A DNA stretch of 56,366 nucleotides from Spirochaetales bacterium (GTDB taxonomy: Bacteria > Spirochaetota > Spirochaetia > Treponematales > UBA12059), in contig JAFGJV010000059.1 of NCBI GenBank assembly GCA_016928955.1, positions 1 to 56,366 on the forward strand, in the 5' to 3' direction. The position numbers were made by a program, and so were the translations under genes. The stretch's first letter is position 1. Every line of letters begins with the position of its first letter. The notes under the pieces are model-generated. The model made no database searches, was not told where the DNA came from, and worked only from the letters and a program-made list of their open reading frames with translations. Below, piece by piece: positions 32,289 to 41,003 of the stretch.

Positions 32289-33986
32289 TTATTTCTCCCT
32301 GGGATACGGCCAGGCCATGATGCCGCCTTCCATGACCCTGACGTTCTTCCAGCCATTGCCCTCTAGCACCAGGGCCGCCTCGTAACCGCGCAGGGATATC
32401 TTGCAGAAGCAGATGATCTCCTGGTTCTTGTCGGCGGGCAACTCGTTCAGGCGCTTGCGCAGGGCTCCCAGAGGTATGAGGGTTTCGCCTATGCCCAGGC
32501 GCATGGCCTCGAACTCGTCCGGCCCGCGGGCGTCCAGGATGAACGGTTTCTCCCCCGCGTCCAGCTTCTTTTTCACGTCCACCACGGATATGCCCTTCAT
32601 GCGGTCCTTGATCTTATTCTGCATGATGTGGGCCGCGGCTATGGCATGGTCTATGGCCAGGGAGAACGGGGGCGCGTAGGGAAGGTCCGCGTTGACCATG
32701 TCGTCCACGGTCAGCCCGCCCTGTATGGCCAGGGCCCACTGCGCAACCTGCTTGGCCACGTTGCCAGGGCCAACCACCTGGGCGCCCAGGATCTTGCCGG
32801 TCTTCTTGTTGGCCACCAGCTTGGTCACGACCACCTTGCCGCCCATGAAGCCGGGCTTGTCCGGGCTGGCGTTCACGGCGGTGATCACGTCGGTAAAGCC
32901 GTTTTTGAGGGCGTTGCCTTCAGACAGGCCCGTTGCGCCTGCGGAGTACTCGAACACTTTGCATATACCGGACTGGACGGTGCCGGGGAAGGTGGCCACG
33001 TCTCCCATGATGACGTTCTCGCCGGCCACGCGGCCTTCCAGGTTGGCCAGGTCGCCATAGGGGGCAAGCACCTTCTTGCCGGTCAGGCGGTGCTGGATTT
33101 CCACGCAGTCGCCCACGGCGTATATGTCCTTGTCGCTGGTCCGCATGTGGTTGTCCACCTCGATGCCGCCGAGCGCGCCTATGGTCAGGCCCGCATCCTT
33201 GGCCAGCTTGACGTTGGGGATAACGCCTATGGACACCACGGCCAGCTCGCACTCGAGCTCGGTGCCGTTCTTCAGCTTGACGCCCGTGATGTGCCCGTCC
33301 TTGCCCAGGAATTCCGCCACGCCGTTGTTGACGATCACATTGGCGCCCTTGGACCTGGCATGGTTCTCAACCAGCTTGGCCATTTCCCAGTCCAGGAAAG
33401 TCAGGATCTGGGGCAGCATCTCGACGATGGTCACCTCTATGCCGGCCTCATGCAGGGCCTCGGCGGTCTCAATACCGATGAGGCCGCCGCCCACCACCAC
33501 GGCCTTCTTGACCGAGCGCTGGTCGCGCACGCCGCGGAGGAAATCGGCGTCGGACATGGACTGCAGGGTGCTGATGCCTTTGAGGTCGATGCCGGGAATA
33601 GGGGGCATGCGGGGAACCGCGCCGGTGGCTATGATCAGCTTGTCGTACGGCAGGGAGCCGGTCTCGCCATTGTCCAGCTTTTTGAAGGCCACGGTTTTCT
33701 TGGCGCGGTCTATGGCCGTCACTTCGGTGCTGGTACGCGCGTCTATGGATTTGGCGTTCAGGTAGTACTTGGAGTCGCGCACCACGCCGGTGGCCGTGCA
33801 AATCAGCTGGTTGCGGTCGTCAAAAGTGCCGCCCACGTAGTAGGGGTAGCCGCAGGACGCCATGGACAGGTCGGCGCCTTTCTGGAGCAGTATGATGTCG
33901 GCGTGCTCGTCCAGGCGCCTGGCCTTGGCCGCAGCCTTGGGGCCGGCGGCTGATCCGCCGATGATGATGATTCGTTTTCTATCCAT
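32289..33986 (-). CDS. CoA-disulfide reductase-like flavoprotein with C-terminal rhodanese domain
   Basis: A 565-aa fusion. The flavoprotein part begins with an FAD site (IIIIGGSAAGPKAA). Cys45 in SMASCGYPYY is the single active-site cysteine of the CoA-disulfide reductase/NADH oxidase family. An NAD site (VVVGGGLIGIETAEAL) and GDCVEI near the second FAD strand follow. The last 100 residues are a rhodanese domain with active-site loop CKISLRG (CX5R). Such fusions are known to reduce CoA disulfide or CoA persulfide and to work in sulfur or redox stress. GGGAGG precedes the ATG. Confidence 0.9.
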   Translation of the reverse strand: MDRKRIIIIGGSAAGPKAAAKARRLDEHADIILLQKGADLSMASCGYPYYVGGTFDDRNQLICTATGVVRDSKYYLNAKSIDARTSTEVTAIDRAKKTVAFKKLDNGETGSLPYDKLIIATGAVPRMPPIPGIDLKGISTLQSMSDADFLRGVRDQRSVKKAVVVGGGLIGIETAEALHEAGIEVTIVEMLPQILTFLDWEMAKLVENHARSKGANVIVNNGVAEFLGKDGHITGVKLKNGTELECELAVVSIGVIPNVKLAKDAGLTIGALGGIEVDNHMRTSDKDIYAVGDCVEIQHRLTGKKVLAPYGDLANLEGRVAGENVIMGDVATFPGTVQSGICKVFEYSAGATGLSEGNALKNGFTDVITAVNASPDKPGFMGGKVVVTKLVANKKTGKILGAQVVGPGNVAKQVAQWALAIQGGLTVDDMVNADLPYAPPFSLAIDHAIAAAHIMQNKIKDRMKGISVVDVKKKLDAGEKPFILDARGPDEFEAMRLGIGETLIPLGALRKRLNELPADKNQEIICFCKISLRGYEAALVLEGNGWKNVRVMEGGIMAWPYPREK

Positions 33987-34050
33987 GAAGGTGCCTCCCT
34001 ATACACGCGGGCCTTGCTGGCGTGCGTGTCAAATCGATGATTAGACAGTT

Positions 34051-34066
34051 ATTGGCATTTGCCAAT
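34051..34066. promoter_or_regulatory. Palindromic operator candidate downstream of the CoA-disulfide reductase promoter
   Basis: ATTGGCATTTGCCAAT has 7-bp inverted arms (ATTGGCA / TGCCAAT) around two bases. It begins 12 bases downstream of the -10 box, so a bound repressor would block early elongation. No matching regulator is identified. Confidence 0.55.
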
Positions 34067-34077
34067 TTACGCCCCTA

Positions 34078-34105
34078 GGTATACGCCATGAGCCATTCAT
34101 GTCAA
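34078..34105 (-). promoter_or_regulatory. Strong sigma-70 promoter of the CoA-disulfide reductase gene
   Basis: On the minus strand, a perfect TTGACA (34105-34100), a 16-base spacer and TATACC (34083-34078). A run of A/T bases just upstream (34106-34140) could act as an UP element. Confidence 0.75.
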
Positions 34106-34186
34106 GTTTTTTTTATATAGTATTTTGTATAGGTAATTTTTTCCATATTTAACCGAACGCTATGAAGCACGCCAAAAACGCGCGCG

Positions 34187-34222
34187 CAAAAAAAGCCCCC
34201 GGCGCTTGAAGGCCGGGGGCTT
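34187..34222 (-). terminator. Rho-independent terminator of the FecR-lipoprotein gene
   Basis: On the minus strand AAGCCCCCGGC (34222-34212) pairs with GCCGGGGGCTT (34203-34193), followed by a run of T. It lies about 20 bases past the stop. Confidence 0.88.
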
Positions 34223-34243
34223 GAGTCCACTGAGGGCGGCCGT

Positions 34244-36532
34244 CTATTTGCCGATCTTGGCAGGGTCGATTTTGAGAAGCCGCCCGGCGCCGGTACCGAC
34301 ATAGATGAAGCCGTCGGCGAACAAGGGCCGAGCGCTGATTTTGCCTCCCAGCGGCACCGTGCCGATTAGCTCGAAGGGCTGTACCCTGGCCGCCACCAAC
34401 GAACCGTCGGCTGTGCCGTAATACAAGACGCCCTTGGTGAGCAGAGGAGGCGCCGTGACGCCGCTTATGGGTTCCATGATCTGGTCGCCGTCCAGGGTGT
34501 AGCCAAAGACGGTCTGTTTGCCGTAGGCAAAGACGCCTTCCGGCCCCATTTCTAGGTCGGAGAACACGCCGCTTGAATCTGGCAGGGGGCGCTCCCAGGC
34601 CACGCTCATGGTCGCAAGGTCAACCATCACGAGGAGGCCCTTGCGGTCGGCAAAGGCGGCTTTGGTGCCCAGTATGCGCGGGGCCAGGGCCACGGGCTGG
34701 CGGGCGCCGGTCTGGACCTGGGCGCTTACCTCGCCGCTCTCCAGATCGATCAGCATGAACACGCCCTTCTGATTAACGATGGCTGCCATGCCCTCGTAGT
34801 TGGCGGGCGTCATGGTAGTGCCGCCAGGCACCGGAATGGAACGGACCACCTGGCCGGTCTTCTCGTCCAGGACGTCCAGGCTCGTCATGGTGGGATACAC
34901 AACGGCGTTGGGGAAGGGCACCACCCGGTTGCCGAGCACGTGGGAACGGGCGCCGTCCAGAGGCACGCGGAACAGGACCTTGCCCCTGGCCGCGTCTATG
35001 GCCAGGAATTCGTTGGAACCGGAATAGTAGACAATATCCTTGAAGGGCACGGCCGACGCCAGCTCCGCGCCGCGGTTGGCCGTCTCAACGGTCCACAGCA
35101 CCTTGCCGCCGGGCCCCACGCCGCTGATCACGCCTTTGGGATCCGACAGCACAAAGATGTTCGCCGCCTGCGCCTTGACCACGCCGCCCGCGACCGCGCC
35201 GCGGAACACCTGCCAAGCGCTGACTACCTGGGTGGCCTTGGCCGGCGCGGGGGCCGCCGGTTTGGGCGTTACCGCCGGTTTCGGCGTGACCACCGGCTTG
35301 GGTTGGACGGCCGGCGCTGCAGGCTGGGCTGCGGTTGCGGGCTGGGTTTCTACGTCGCCGGGCTGTCCCGGCTGGACCATGGCCACGGGTTTGGCCGCGG
35401 ACGGTTCCTTGATCTGGTCTATAAGTTTGAAGGCGTCCCGGGCGGGAGCGTCTTTCTGTATCTTGACGGGAACCGGGGGCTTGAGCTGGGTATCGGCTTG
35501 CGCGCTCATGCGGTCAAGGATCCTGGCCACAGAGTCAACGGCCTGGTCCACGGGCCTTCCGGCCTGGGCGGCAGCGGGGGCCGGCCTTGGGGCACCGGGA
35601 GCGGCCTCTTCCATACGCGCCGCCAGGGCGGCCGGCACCACGGATGTGGTGAACACGCGGTCGCCAGCCGTGATCAGTGCGCGTTTCTGCCTGAGGGCCG
35701 GAGGTGGCCCCTGTTCTGCCTGAGCCCCTTCCTGTCCGGCGGCCAGCGCCGCCTCGGCCTCGGCAGCGTCCACCAGTACCTGGACCGTTTCCGCAGGAAT
35801 GGCCGCCACTTCCTTGGCCAGCTCGCTGTATACCAGGGCGGCCTGGGCCGCGTCGTCTTCGTCCACGGTCAGTTCCTGGTCGGCTTCCACAATGACGGCG
35901 CCGGACACTATGCTCTGCACGGCGGCGGCCGCCACGGGATTGGTCTCTGCCTGGTCCAGCAGGTCGTACACGTCCTGGCTGACCGGCAGCATTGCCACCT
36001 TGCCTTCCTTGACGGCAACCGTGGTGCCTTTGACCGAATCGGTGCTGATCACGAATTCCGTGCCGCGCACGCCGGCCACGCTGGTTTCCGTGCGTATCAT
36101 GTAGGAATCGTTGCCGGCCAGCTTGCTGACCTTGTTGAGTATGGTGCCTATGGCCAGGCTGCCGTCCACCTGCGAGGAGGTATCGGACAGGGCCAGGGTA
36201 TTGATCATAAACAAGGTTGACGGCTGGACGCGGACGGCCGCGCTGCCGCCGAACTGCACCTCGCACACGCCGTCCGGGCCGGTGCGTATGCTGTCGTCGG
36301 CCTCAACGCTGTCGCCTATCTCTAGGGTGGCCCACGACCCCTCACGCCCGCGCTCCACAAAGCCCTCAACGTACACGCAGGTGGCGCTGAAGGTGGTGGA
36401 TGGCAGAACAGTTTCCGCGGTGTCCGCGGCCTGGCCCGCCCGCCCGGTCGGCTCCGTCTCCGGGACTCTATCCGAGCACGCCACGGCGAGCAGCAGGACA
36501 AAAACCAGCCCTAAGGCGGCATAGCGTTTCAT
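34244..36532 (-). CDS. FecR-domain lipoprotein with C-terminal beta-propeller
   Basis: An exported 762-aa protein. The signal peptide ends in LLLAVAC with lipid-bearing Cys19. A FecR domain (about 50-185) shows the TSVAGVRGTEF signature. A Pro/Ala/Lys-rich linker (about 395-440, repeated TPKP units) leads to a PQQ-like propeller with repeats such as LAIDAARGKVLFRVPL. The propeller probably faces the periplasm as a binding surface. No sigma factor or TonB receptor is adjacent, so the FecR part is probably structural here rather than an anti-sigma device. Confidence 0.82.
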   Translation of the reverse strand: MKRYAALGLVFVLLLAVACSDRVPETEPTGRAGQAADTAETVLPSTTFSATCVYVEGFVERGREGSWATLEIGDSVEADDSIRTGPDGVCEVQFGGSAAVRVQPSTLFMINTLALSDTSSQVDGSLAIGTILNKVSKLAGNDSYMIRTETSVAGVRGTEFVISTDSVKGTTVAVKEGKVAMLPVSQDVYDLLDQAETNPVAAAAVQSIVSGAVIVEADQELTVDEDDAAQAALVYSELAKEVAAIPAETVQVLVDAAEAEAALAAGQEGAQAEQGPPPALRQKRALITAGDRVFTTSVVPAALAARMEEAAPGAPRPAPAAAQAGRPVDQAVDSVARILDRMSAQADTQLKPPVPVKIQKDAPARDAFKLIDQIKEPSAAKPVAMVQPGQPGDVETQPATAAQPAAPAVQPKPVVTPKPAVTPKPAAPAPAKATQVVSAWQVFRGAVAGGVVKAQAANIFVLSDPKGVISGVGPGGKVLWTVETANRGAELASAVPFKDIVYYSGSNEFLAIDAARGKVLFRVPLDGARSHVLGNRVVPFPNAVVYPTMTSLDVLDEKTGQVVRSIPVPGGTTMTPANYEGMAAIVNQKGVFMLIDLESGEVSAQVQTGARQPVALAPRILGTKAAFADRKGLLVMVDLATMSVAWERPLPDSSGVFSDLEMGPEGVFAYGKQTVFGYTLDGDQIMEPISGVTAPPLLTKGVLYYGTADGSLVAARVQPFELIGTVPLGGKISARPLFADGFIYVGTGAGRLLKIDPAKIGK

Positions 36533-36569
36533 GGTACCCCCATTCGGAGCCTAAGCCCCCGCGTACTAG

Positions 36570-36598
36570 ATTATACGGCGTTCACAATCGCGTATCAA
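36570..36598 (-). promoter_or_regulatory. Promoter of the FecR-lipoprotein gene
   Basis: On the minus strand, TTGATA (36598-36593), an exact 17-base spacer and consensus TATAAT (36575-36570). GGGGGT precedes the ATG. Confidence 0.82.
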
Positions 36599-36608
36599 CC
36601 AAGCCCGC

Positions 36609-36637
36609 TTGCGAAAAGCTCGGTCGCCGGATACTAT
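36609..36637 (+). promoter_or_regulatory. Candidate leaderless promoter for the TPR/zinc-ribbon gene
   Basis: TTGCGA (36609-36614), a 17-base spacer and TACTAT (36632-36637). The ATG follows only six bases after the -10, so transcription would begin at or next to the start codon. No Shine-Dalgarno is present. Confidence 0.5.
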
Positions 36638-36643
36638 GGAACG

Positions 36644-39100
36644 ATGTTGCGTTTCTTGCGGACGTTTTTCGGCAAAAAGTCACCTCAAAACCCCGGCCCC
36701 CGGCCAGAGGAATTATGGACAGCCGACCTCCGCGGCAAAGAAGACTGCCGTTTCAGCCTTGAGGACCAGGGAACGTATGCGGCCAGGCTGGAGCACGGCC
36801 GCCTGGAACTTGAGCTCCGAAGGGGCAATCTCTTTGCCTGGACGGAGGCCGCGGCCCGGGAATACGCCGACGCGGTCATAGAGGCCGAGATCGAGCCCGC
36901 ACCCGGCGGCTCGGCGGGGTTCCTGTTCCGCATGAGCGACGACTCCACCTTCATGTACGCGCTGGTGTCGTCATCCGGCGCGGTCAGGCTGGATGCCGTG
37001 TTCAACGGCGAGCCCCGCCCCGTGGTGCCGTGGACCGATTGCCCCTGGGCCGCAGGAGCGTCGTCCATGCTCATGACCCTGGTCATGCGCGGCCGCCGCT
37101 ATCTGATGCTCCTGAACGGCCGTTGGGCCCTTGAGGCCGACGACGACACGGTCGAGGCCGGCCGCCTGGCCTTTGCCGCCCAGGCCTATGACGGCCCCGG
37201 CGGCCTGGCGCGGCTGTCCTCCCTGCGGGTAGAATCCCGCCCCGTCGAGGTGGAGGTGGAGTATACCCGCTACGCCCGCGTGCTTGTGCCCGACCCAGAC
37301 CAGCGCCGCCGGGTCGCCGAGTCCTTGTTCGGCTCGGGCTCGTACACGGCGGCCCTGGTGCATATCCGGAAGCTCGGTGACCGGGCCGTGGCATCGGACC
37401 GTTTCCTTGAGGCCGAATGCCTTCTCAGGCTGGGCCTGACCGCGGATGCCAAGACGGCCCTGGATGCATGCCTGGCCATGGAACCCGGGCACCGGGAAGC
37501 CATGGAGGAAAACTACAACGTCCTGTACCTTGAAGGCGACTATACCGCCCTCAGGGACGGCCTTCTTTCCGACCAGGCCAGGCTGGATGCCAGCCCCCGC
37601 CTCCTCAACCTCCTGGGCCACGCCCACTACAATCTGGCCGCCTGGACCGACGCCGCCCTGGCCTACGGCAGGGCCGCCGACCTGGATCCGGCCATGCCCC
37701 TGTACCGGCGCAACCAGGCGACAGCCCTGGAGAAGGCCGGACGCCCACAAGACGCAGCCGGTGCCTGGCTGGACGCGGCCCACGCGTTCTACGACCAGGC
37801 CGCCTGGGACGACGCGGAAGCCGCTTCCGCCAGGCTCAGGGACCTCCGCTTCGACGAGGCCGCCCTGGACTCGTTCGACGGGCGGGTGGCCTGGGCGCGC
37901 GGCGACCTGGCGGAAGCCGAACGCCGGTTTTCCAAGCTCAAAAAGCGCTCGGCCCTGGACGCGCCTGGCGCCTACATATACGGCCTCATGAGACTGAAGG
38001 CGGGGAGGCGCGCCGATGCCCTGGACCTGTTCCGCCAGGCTGCCGCCCTTGAGCCGTCAGAGGCCCTGTACCAGTTCCGCGTGGCCGAAAGCCTGTACCT
38101 GGAGGGCCTGTCCGGCCAACCGGACTTTGCCCAGGCCCTGGATAGCGCCCTCAGCCTGGCTCCGGACGACGGCTGGAGCCTCAACCTGGCCGGCCAGGTC
38201 AAGCTGGACGGCGGGTCAGCGGCCGAGGCGGAGGCCCTCTTCCGCAGGGCGGCGGCCGTCCTGCCTGACGATGTGGAGCCAAAGGTCAACCTGTCGGAGG
38301 CCCTGTCCAGGCTCGGCCGCCTGGAAGAGGCCCTGTCGGTGCTTGACGGCCTTGAGGCGGGCAAACCCGCTGTGCTTAACCAGCGCGGCAACGTGCTGGC
38401 TACGGCGGGCAGGCTGGAAGACGCCGCGCTCGCGTATGAGCAAGCCGTGGCCCTGGCCGGCGCCTCGCCGCGCCTGACCGAGCCCGCCCTGCCCGACTAC
38501 CTGACCAACCTGGCGTCCGCGTACATGGAGCTGGGCAGGTGGACGGACGCGGAGGACGCCCTCAGGCGCTCGCTTGGCATCAGGGAGGACGCCCGCGCCA
38601 TCATGCTGATGGGCGACGTGGCCGAGGTCCTGGGCGACCTGGTGAGGGCCGAGACGGCCTACCGGGCCATTCTCCAAGACGACCCGGACAACAGCCAGGC
38701 CCTTCGTCGCCTGGCCAGGCACTACCTGGGGCGGGCACGCTGGGCCGACGCGGAAAAGACGGCCGGACGCCTTGAGCCCCTGGATCCCGACGAGGCCGCC
38801 CGCGTCATGGACGCCGTGCGCGATGCCACCACGGAGCGCCTGTCCTGCGCGTCCTGCGGCAGGGTATGGACCTGCCCCAAGCCCGTGCCCCGGACGCCCG
38901 CGTCGTCGCTGCGGGGAGAACTGCCGCCGGACGCCCCTGCGGGGTCCTGCCCTGCCTGCGGCGCCGTGTACTGCGTGGCCTGCCGCCTGCCCTATCTTGA
39001 GGACGGGCGCTTTACCTGTCCCGAATGCGGCCAGCGCCTCAACCTGAACGACGAGCGCGTGCGCTGGCTGGCCAGGAAAAGCGCGGAGGGCCGGCAATGA
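36644..39100 (+). CDS. TPR protein with C-terminal zinc-ribbon domain
   Basis: An 818-aa protein. The first 200 residues look beta-rich (VIEAEIEPAPGGSAGFLFR), like a lectin-fold domain. Residues 210-720 are a long run of TPR-like helix pairs (for example YNLAAWTDAALAYGRAADLD and WTDAEDALRRSLGI). The C-terminus has paired CxxC groups (CASCGRVWTC, CPACGAVYC, CPECGQ) that can hold two zinc ions. No signal peptide is obvious. It is probably a protein-interaction scaffold; the actual role is unknown. Confidence 0.72.
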   Translation: MLRFLRTFFGKKSPQNPGPRPEELWTADLRGKEDCRFSLEDQGTYAARLEHGRLELELRRGNLFAWTEAAAREYADAVIEAEIEPAPGGSAGFLFRMSDDSTFMYALVSSSGAVRLDAVFNGEPRPVVPWTDCPWAAGASSMLMTLVMRGRRYLMLLNGRWALEADDDTVEAGRLAFAAQAYDGPGGLARLSSLRVESRPVEVEVEYTRYARVLVPDPDQRRRVAESLFGSGSYTAALVHIRKLGDRAVASDRFLEAECLLRLGLTADAKTALDACLAMEPGHREAMEENYNVLYLEGDYTALRDGLLSDQARLDASPRLLNLLGHAHYNLAAWTDAALAYGRAADLDPAMPLYRRNQATALEKAGRPQDAAGAWLDAAHAFYDQAAWDDAEAASARLRDLRFDEAALDSFDGRVAWARGDLAEAERRFSKLKKRSALDAPGAYIYGLMRLKAGRRADALDLFRQAAALEPSEALYQFRVAESLYLEGLSGQPDFAQALDSALSLAPDDGWSLNLAGQVKLDGGSAAEAEALFRRAAAVLPDDVEPKVNLSEALSRLGRLEEALSVLDGLEAGKPAVLNQRGNVLATAGRLEDAALAYEQAVALAGASPRLTEPALPDYLTNLASAYMELGRWTDAEDALRRSLGIREDARAIMLMGDVAEVLGDLVRAETAYRAILQDDPDNSQALRRLARHYLGRARWADAEKTAGRLEPLDPDEAARVMDAVRDATTERLSCASCGRVWTCPKPVPRTPASSLRGELPPDAPAGSCPACGAVYCVACRLPYLEDGRFTCPECGQRLNLNDERVRWLARKSAEGRQ

Positions 39101-39125
39101 GGCCCGCGCATTTCCTTTTATCATA

Positions 39126-39154
39126 TTGCCATTTTCCCGTCCAACGGGTACTAT
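39126..39154 (+). promoter_or_regulatory. Promoter of the lolA-like gene
   Basis: TTGCCA (39126-39131), a 17-base spacer and TACTAT (39149-39154), 35 bases before the ATG. Confidence 0.6.
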
Positions 39155-39188
39155 TGCTCGATTCTCCCTTAATGGTAGGTACACGCCC

Positions 39189-39854
39189 ATGAAATTCAGA
39201 TATGCCCTCCTGGCCGCCCTGCTCGCGTCGGCCGCTTACGCCCAGGACATCCTGACGGCCGACCAGTTCTTCCGCTCTGTGTCTGAAACCTACGCGGGCA
39301 TCAAGGACTACGAAGCGGCCATCACCGTGCGCACGTCCAAGCAGTCCATGAGCGGCACGGTGTCGTACCTGGCGCCATCCCTCATGCGCGTGGACTTTAC
39401 CCAGCCGGCCGGCCAGGTGATCGTGTACAACGGCGAGACCATGGTGGTGTACGTGCCGGAACTCCGCGTGGTGCTCAACCAGCAGACCTCCGCCACCTCG
39501 GGCTCGGCGGCGGCCACCGGGAACGGACTCCGCATGCTCGGCAGCAACTACAAAATCAGCTTCCTGGTTGGCCCCGAGCCCGTGCCCCTGTCGGAGACGG
39601 AATCCGAGAGCGTGATCAAGCTCCTGCTTACCCGCAACAGCGTGGCCGAGGGCTTTAGGACCATCACCCTTTCCATCAACCCAAAGACGCTCCTGATACG
39701 CCGCTTGGAAGGCGTGACCATGACGGGCGAGACCCTGTCCTACGACTTTTCCAACATTCGGCTCAATCAGGGCATACCGGCGGCCCGCTTCCTGTACGAC
39801 ACGCCGCCGTCTGCCAACGTGTACAACAATTTCCTGTTCAGCTCAGACAACTAG
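39189..39854 (+). CDS. Outer-membrane lipoprotein carrier LolA-like protein
   Basis: A periplasmic 221-aa protein that would ferry lipoproteins from the inner to the outer membrane. The start at MKFRYALLAALLASAAYAQ gives a clean signal peptide; an earlier frame start at 39126 is unlikely because it lies inside the promoter. The mature part follows the LolA pattern (YAGIKDYEAAITV, GTVSYLAPSLMRVDFTQP, QVIVYNGETMVVYVP). It is followed 20 bases later by a RodZ-like gene, an order I associate with spirochaetes. Confidence 0.82.
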   Translation: MKFRYALLAALLASAAYAQDILTADQFFRSVSETYAGIKDYEAAITVRTSKQSMSGTVSYLAPSLMRVDFTQPAGQVIVYNGETMVVYVPELRVVLNQQTSATSGSAAATGNGLRMLGSNYKISFLVGPEPVPLSETESESVIKLLLTRNSVAEGFRTITLSINPKTLLIRRLEGVTMTGETLSYDFSNIRLNQGIPAARFLYDTPPSANVYNNFLFSSDN

Positions 39855-39873
39855 CAGGATGAGGTAGGATCAC

Positions 39874-40977
39874 ATGAACGCCATCGGAGAGCAGTTCCGT
39901 ACCGCGAGGGAAACCAGAAACCTGAGCCTGGACCAGGTGTCGGCGGACACCAACATAGCCAAACGCTACCTCACGGCCATGGAAAACGAGGATTTCTCCG
40001 TATTCCCCGGCGACCCCTACGTCATAGGCTTTCTCAGAAACTACGCGGACTACCTTGGCCTGGATTCCCAGTCCATGGTCCAGGCGTTCAGGGGCATGCG
40101 CATCCAGGAACAGCCGGTGCCCATAGACGCCCTCCTGTCGCCGCCCAAGACCCCGTGGTGGCCGTTCGCGGCCGGCGGCGGCATCCTGGTCCTGGCGCTC
40201 ATCCTCATACTGGTCTTGCCGGGTCGCGGCAGGAACCCGGATGACGAAGGCGGCGACGCTCCCCGCCAGCCCACCCGCTACGAGCTGTCCCAGCCCACGC
40301 TGGAAAAACGCCTGTACGTGGGCGATAGCGTCCTCGTGAGCTACCTGAACGAACAGCACCTGATCGTCCTCAAGGACATTGGCGACAACGTCGCCATACA
40401 GTCGCCGGTGTCCACCATGCGCTTCATGCTCGGCGAGGAAGGCAGCATAGACCTGGACAGGGACAACGCTCCCGAACTGGTGGCCTTCATAGCCGATTTC
40501 CAGAAGGACGCTCCTGACAAGGGCGCCCTCATACGCTTTACCGCCGCCGCCAGCCTGGGGCTGGGCGCCGAGGATGTAAAGCCGGCCGTTGCCGCGGCCG
40601 AACCCGCTACGGAAACCCAGGCGGCCCCCGAGCGCCCGTCCACCCAGGAATCCGTTGTGTTCTCCGGCAAGCGCAGTCCCCACCCCTTCGTACTCAACGT
40701 GACCTTCCGCAACTACGCCATGTTCCGCCATGAGATCGACCGCAAGGACCGCGTGGAATCCTACTACCACAAGGGCGACCAGATATCGGTAACGGCCACC
40801 AACCAGGCCAAGATATGGTCGTCCAACGCGTCTGCGGCCAAGGTGAACATCCAGGCTTCCGGCGGCCAGAGCATGGACGTGGAGCTGGGCGGCCCGGGCG
40901 AGGTGGTCGTCAAGATCCTGCGCTGGTCCCAGGGCACGGACGGCCTGTGGACCCTTGCCCTGTACGACGTCAATTGA
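39874..40977 (+). CDS. RodZ-like protein: HTH, one membrane helix, DUF4115
   Basis: A 367-aa protein. The N-terminal helix-turn-helix (GEQFRTARETRNLSLDQVSA, residues 5-24) is of the RodZ type, followed by DPYVIGFLRNYADYLGLD. A single membrane helix lies at about 95-113 (FAAGGGILVLALILILVL). A periplasmic part ends in a DUF4115 beta domain (YYHKGDQISVTATNQAKIW). RodZ proteins link MreB to the membrane and affect cell shape; this role is likely but unproven here. A GAGGTAGGAT site precedes the ATG. Confidence 0.82.
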   Translation: MNAIGEQFRTARETRNLSLDQVSADTNIAKRYLTAMENEDFSVFPGDPYVIGFLRNYADYLGLDSQSMVQAFRGMRIQEQPVPIDALLSPPKTPWWPFAAGGGILVLALILILVLPGRGRNPDDEGGDAPRQPTRYELSQPTLEKRLYVGDSVLVSYLNEQHLIVLKDIGDNVAIQSPVSTMRFMLGEEGSIDLDRDNAPELVAFIADFQKDAPDKGALIRFTAAASLGLGAEDVKPAVAAAEPATETQAAPERPSTQESVVFSGKRSPHPFVLNVTFRNYAMFRHEIDRKDRVESYYHKGDQISVTATNQAKIWSSNASAAKVNIQASGGQSMDVELGGPGEVVVKILRWSQGTDGLWTLALYDVN

Positions 40978-41003
40978 CGACAGGCGTCGTCCCTTTTCCC
41001 CGG

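Noticed and set aside
40815-41003. Upstream extension of the rimO frame
   Set aside because: It overlaps the RodZ-like gene and the conserved RimO N-terminus begins at 41004.
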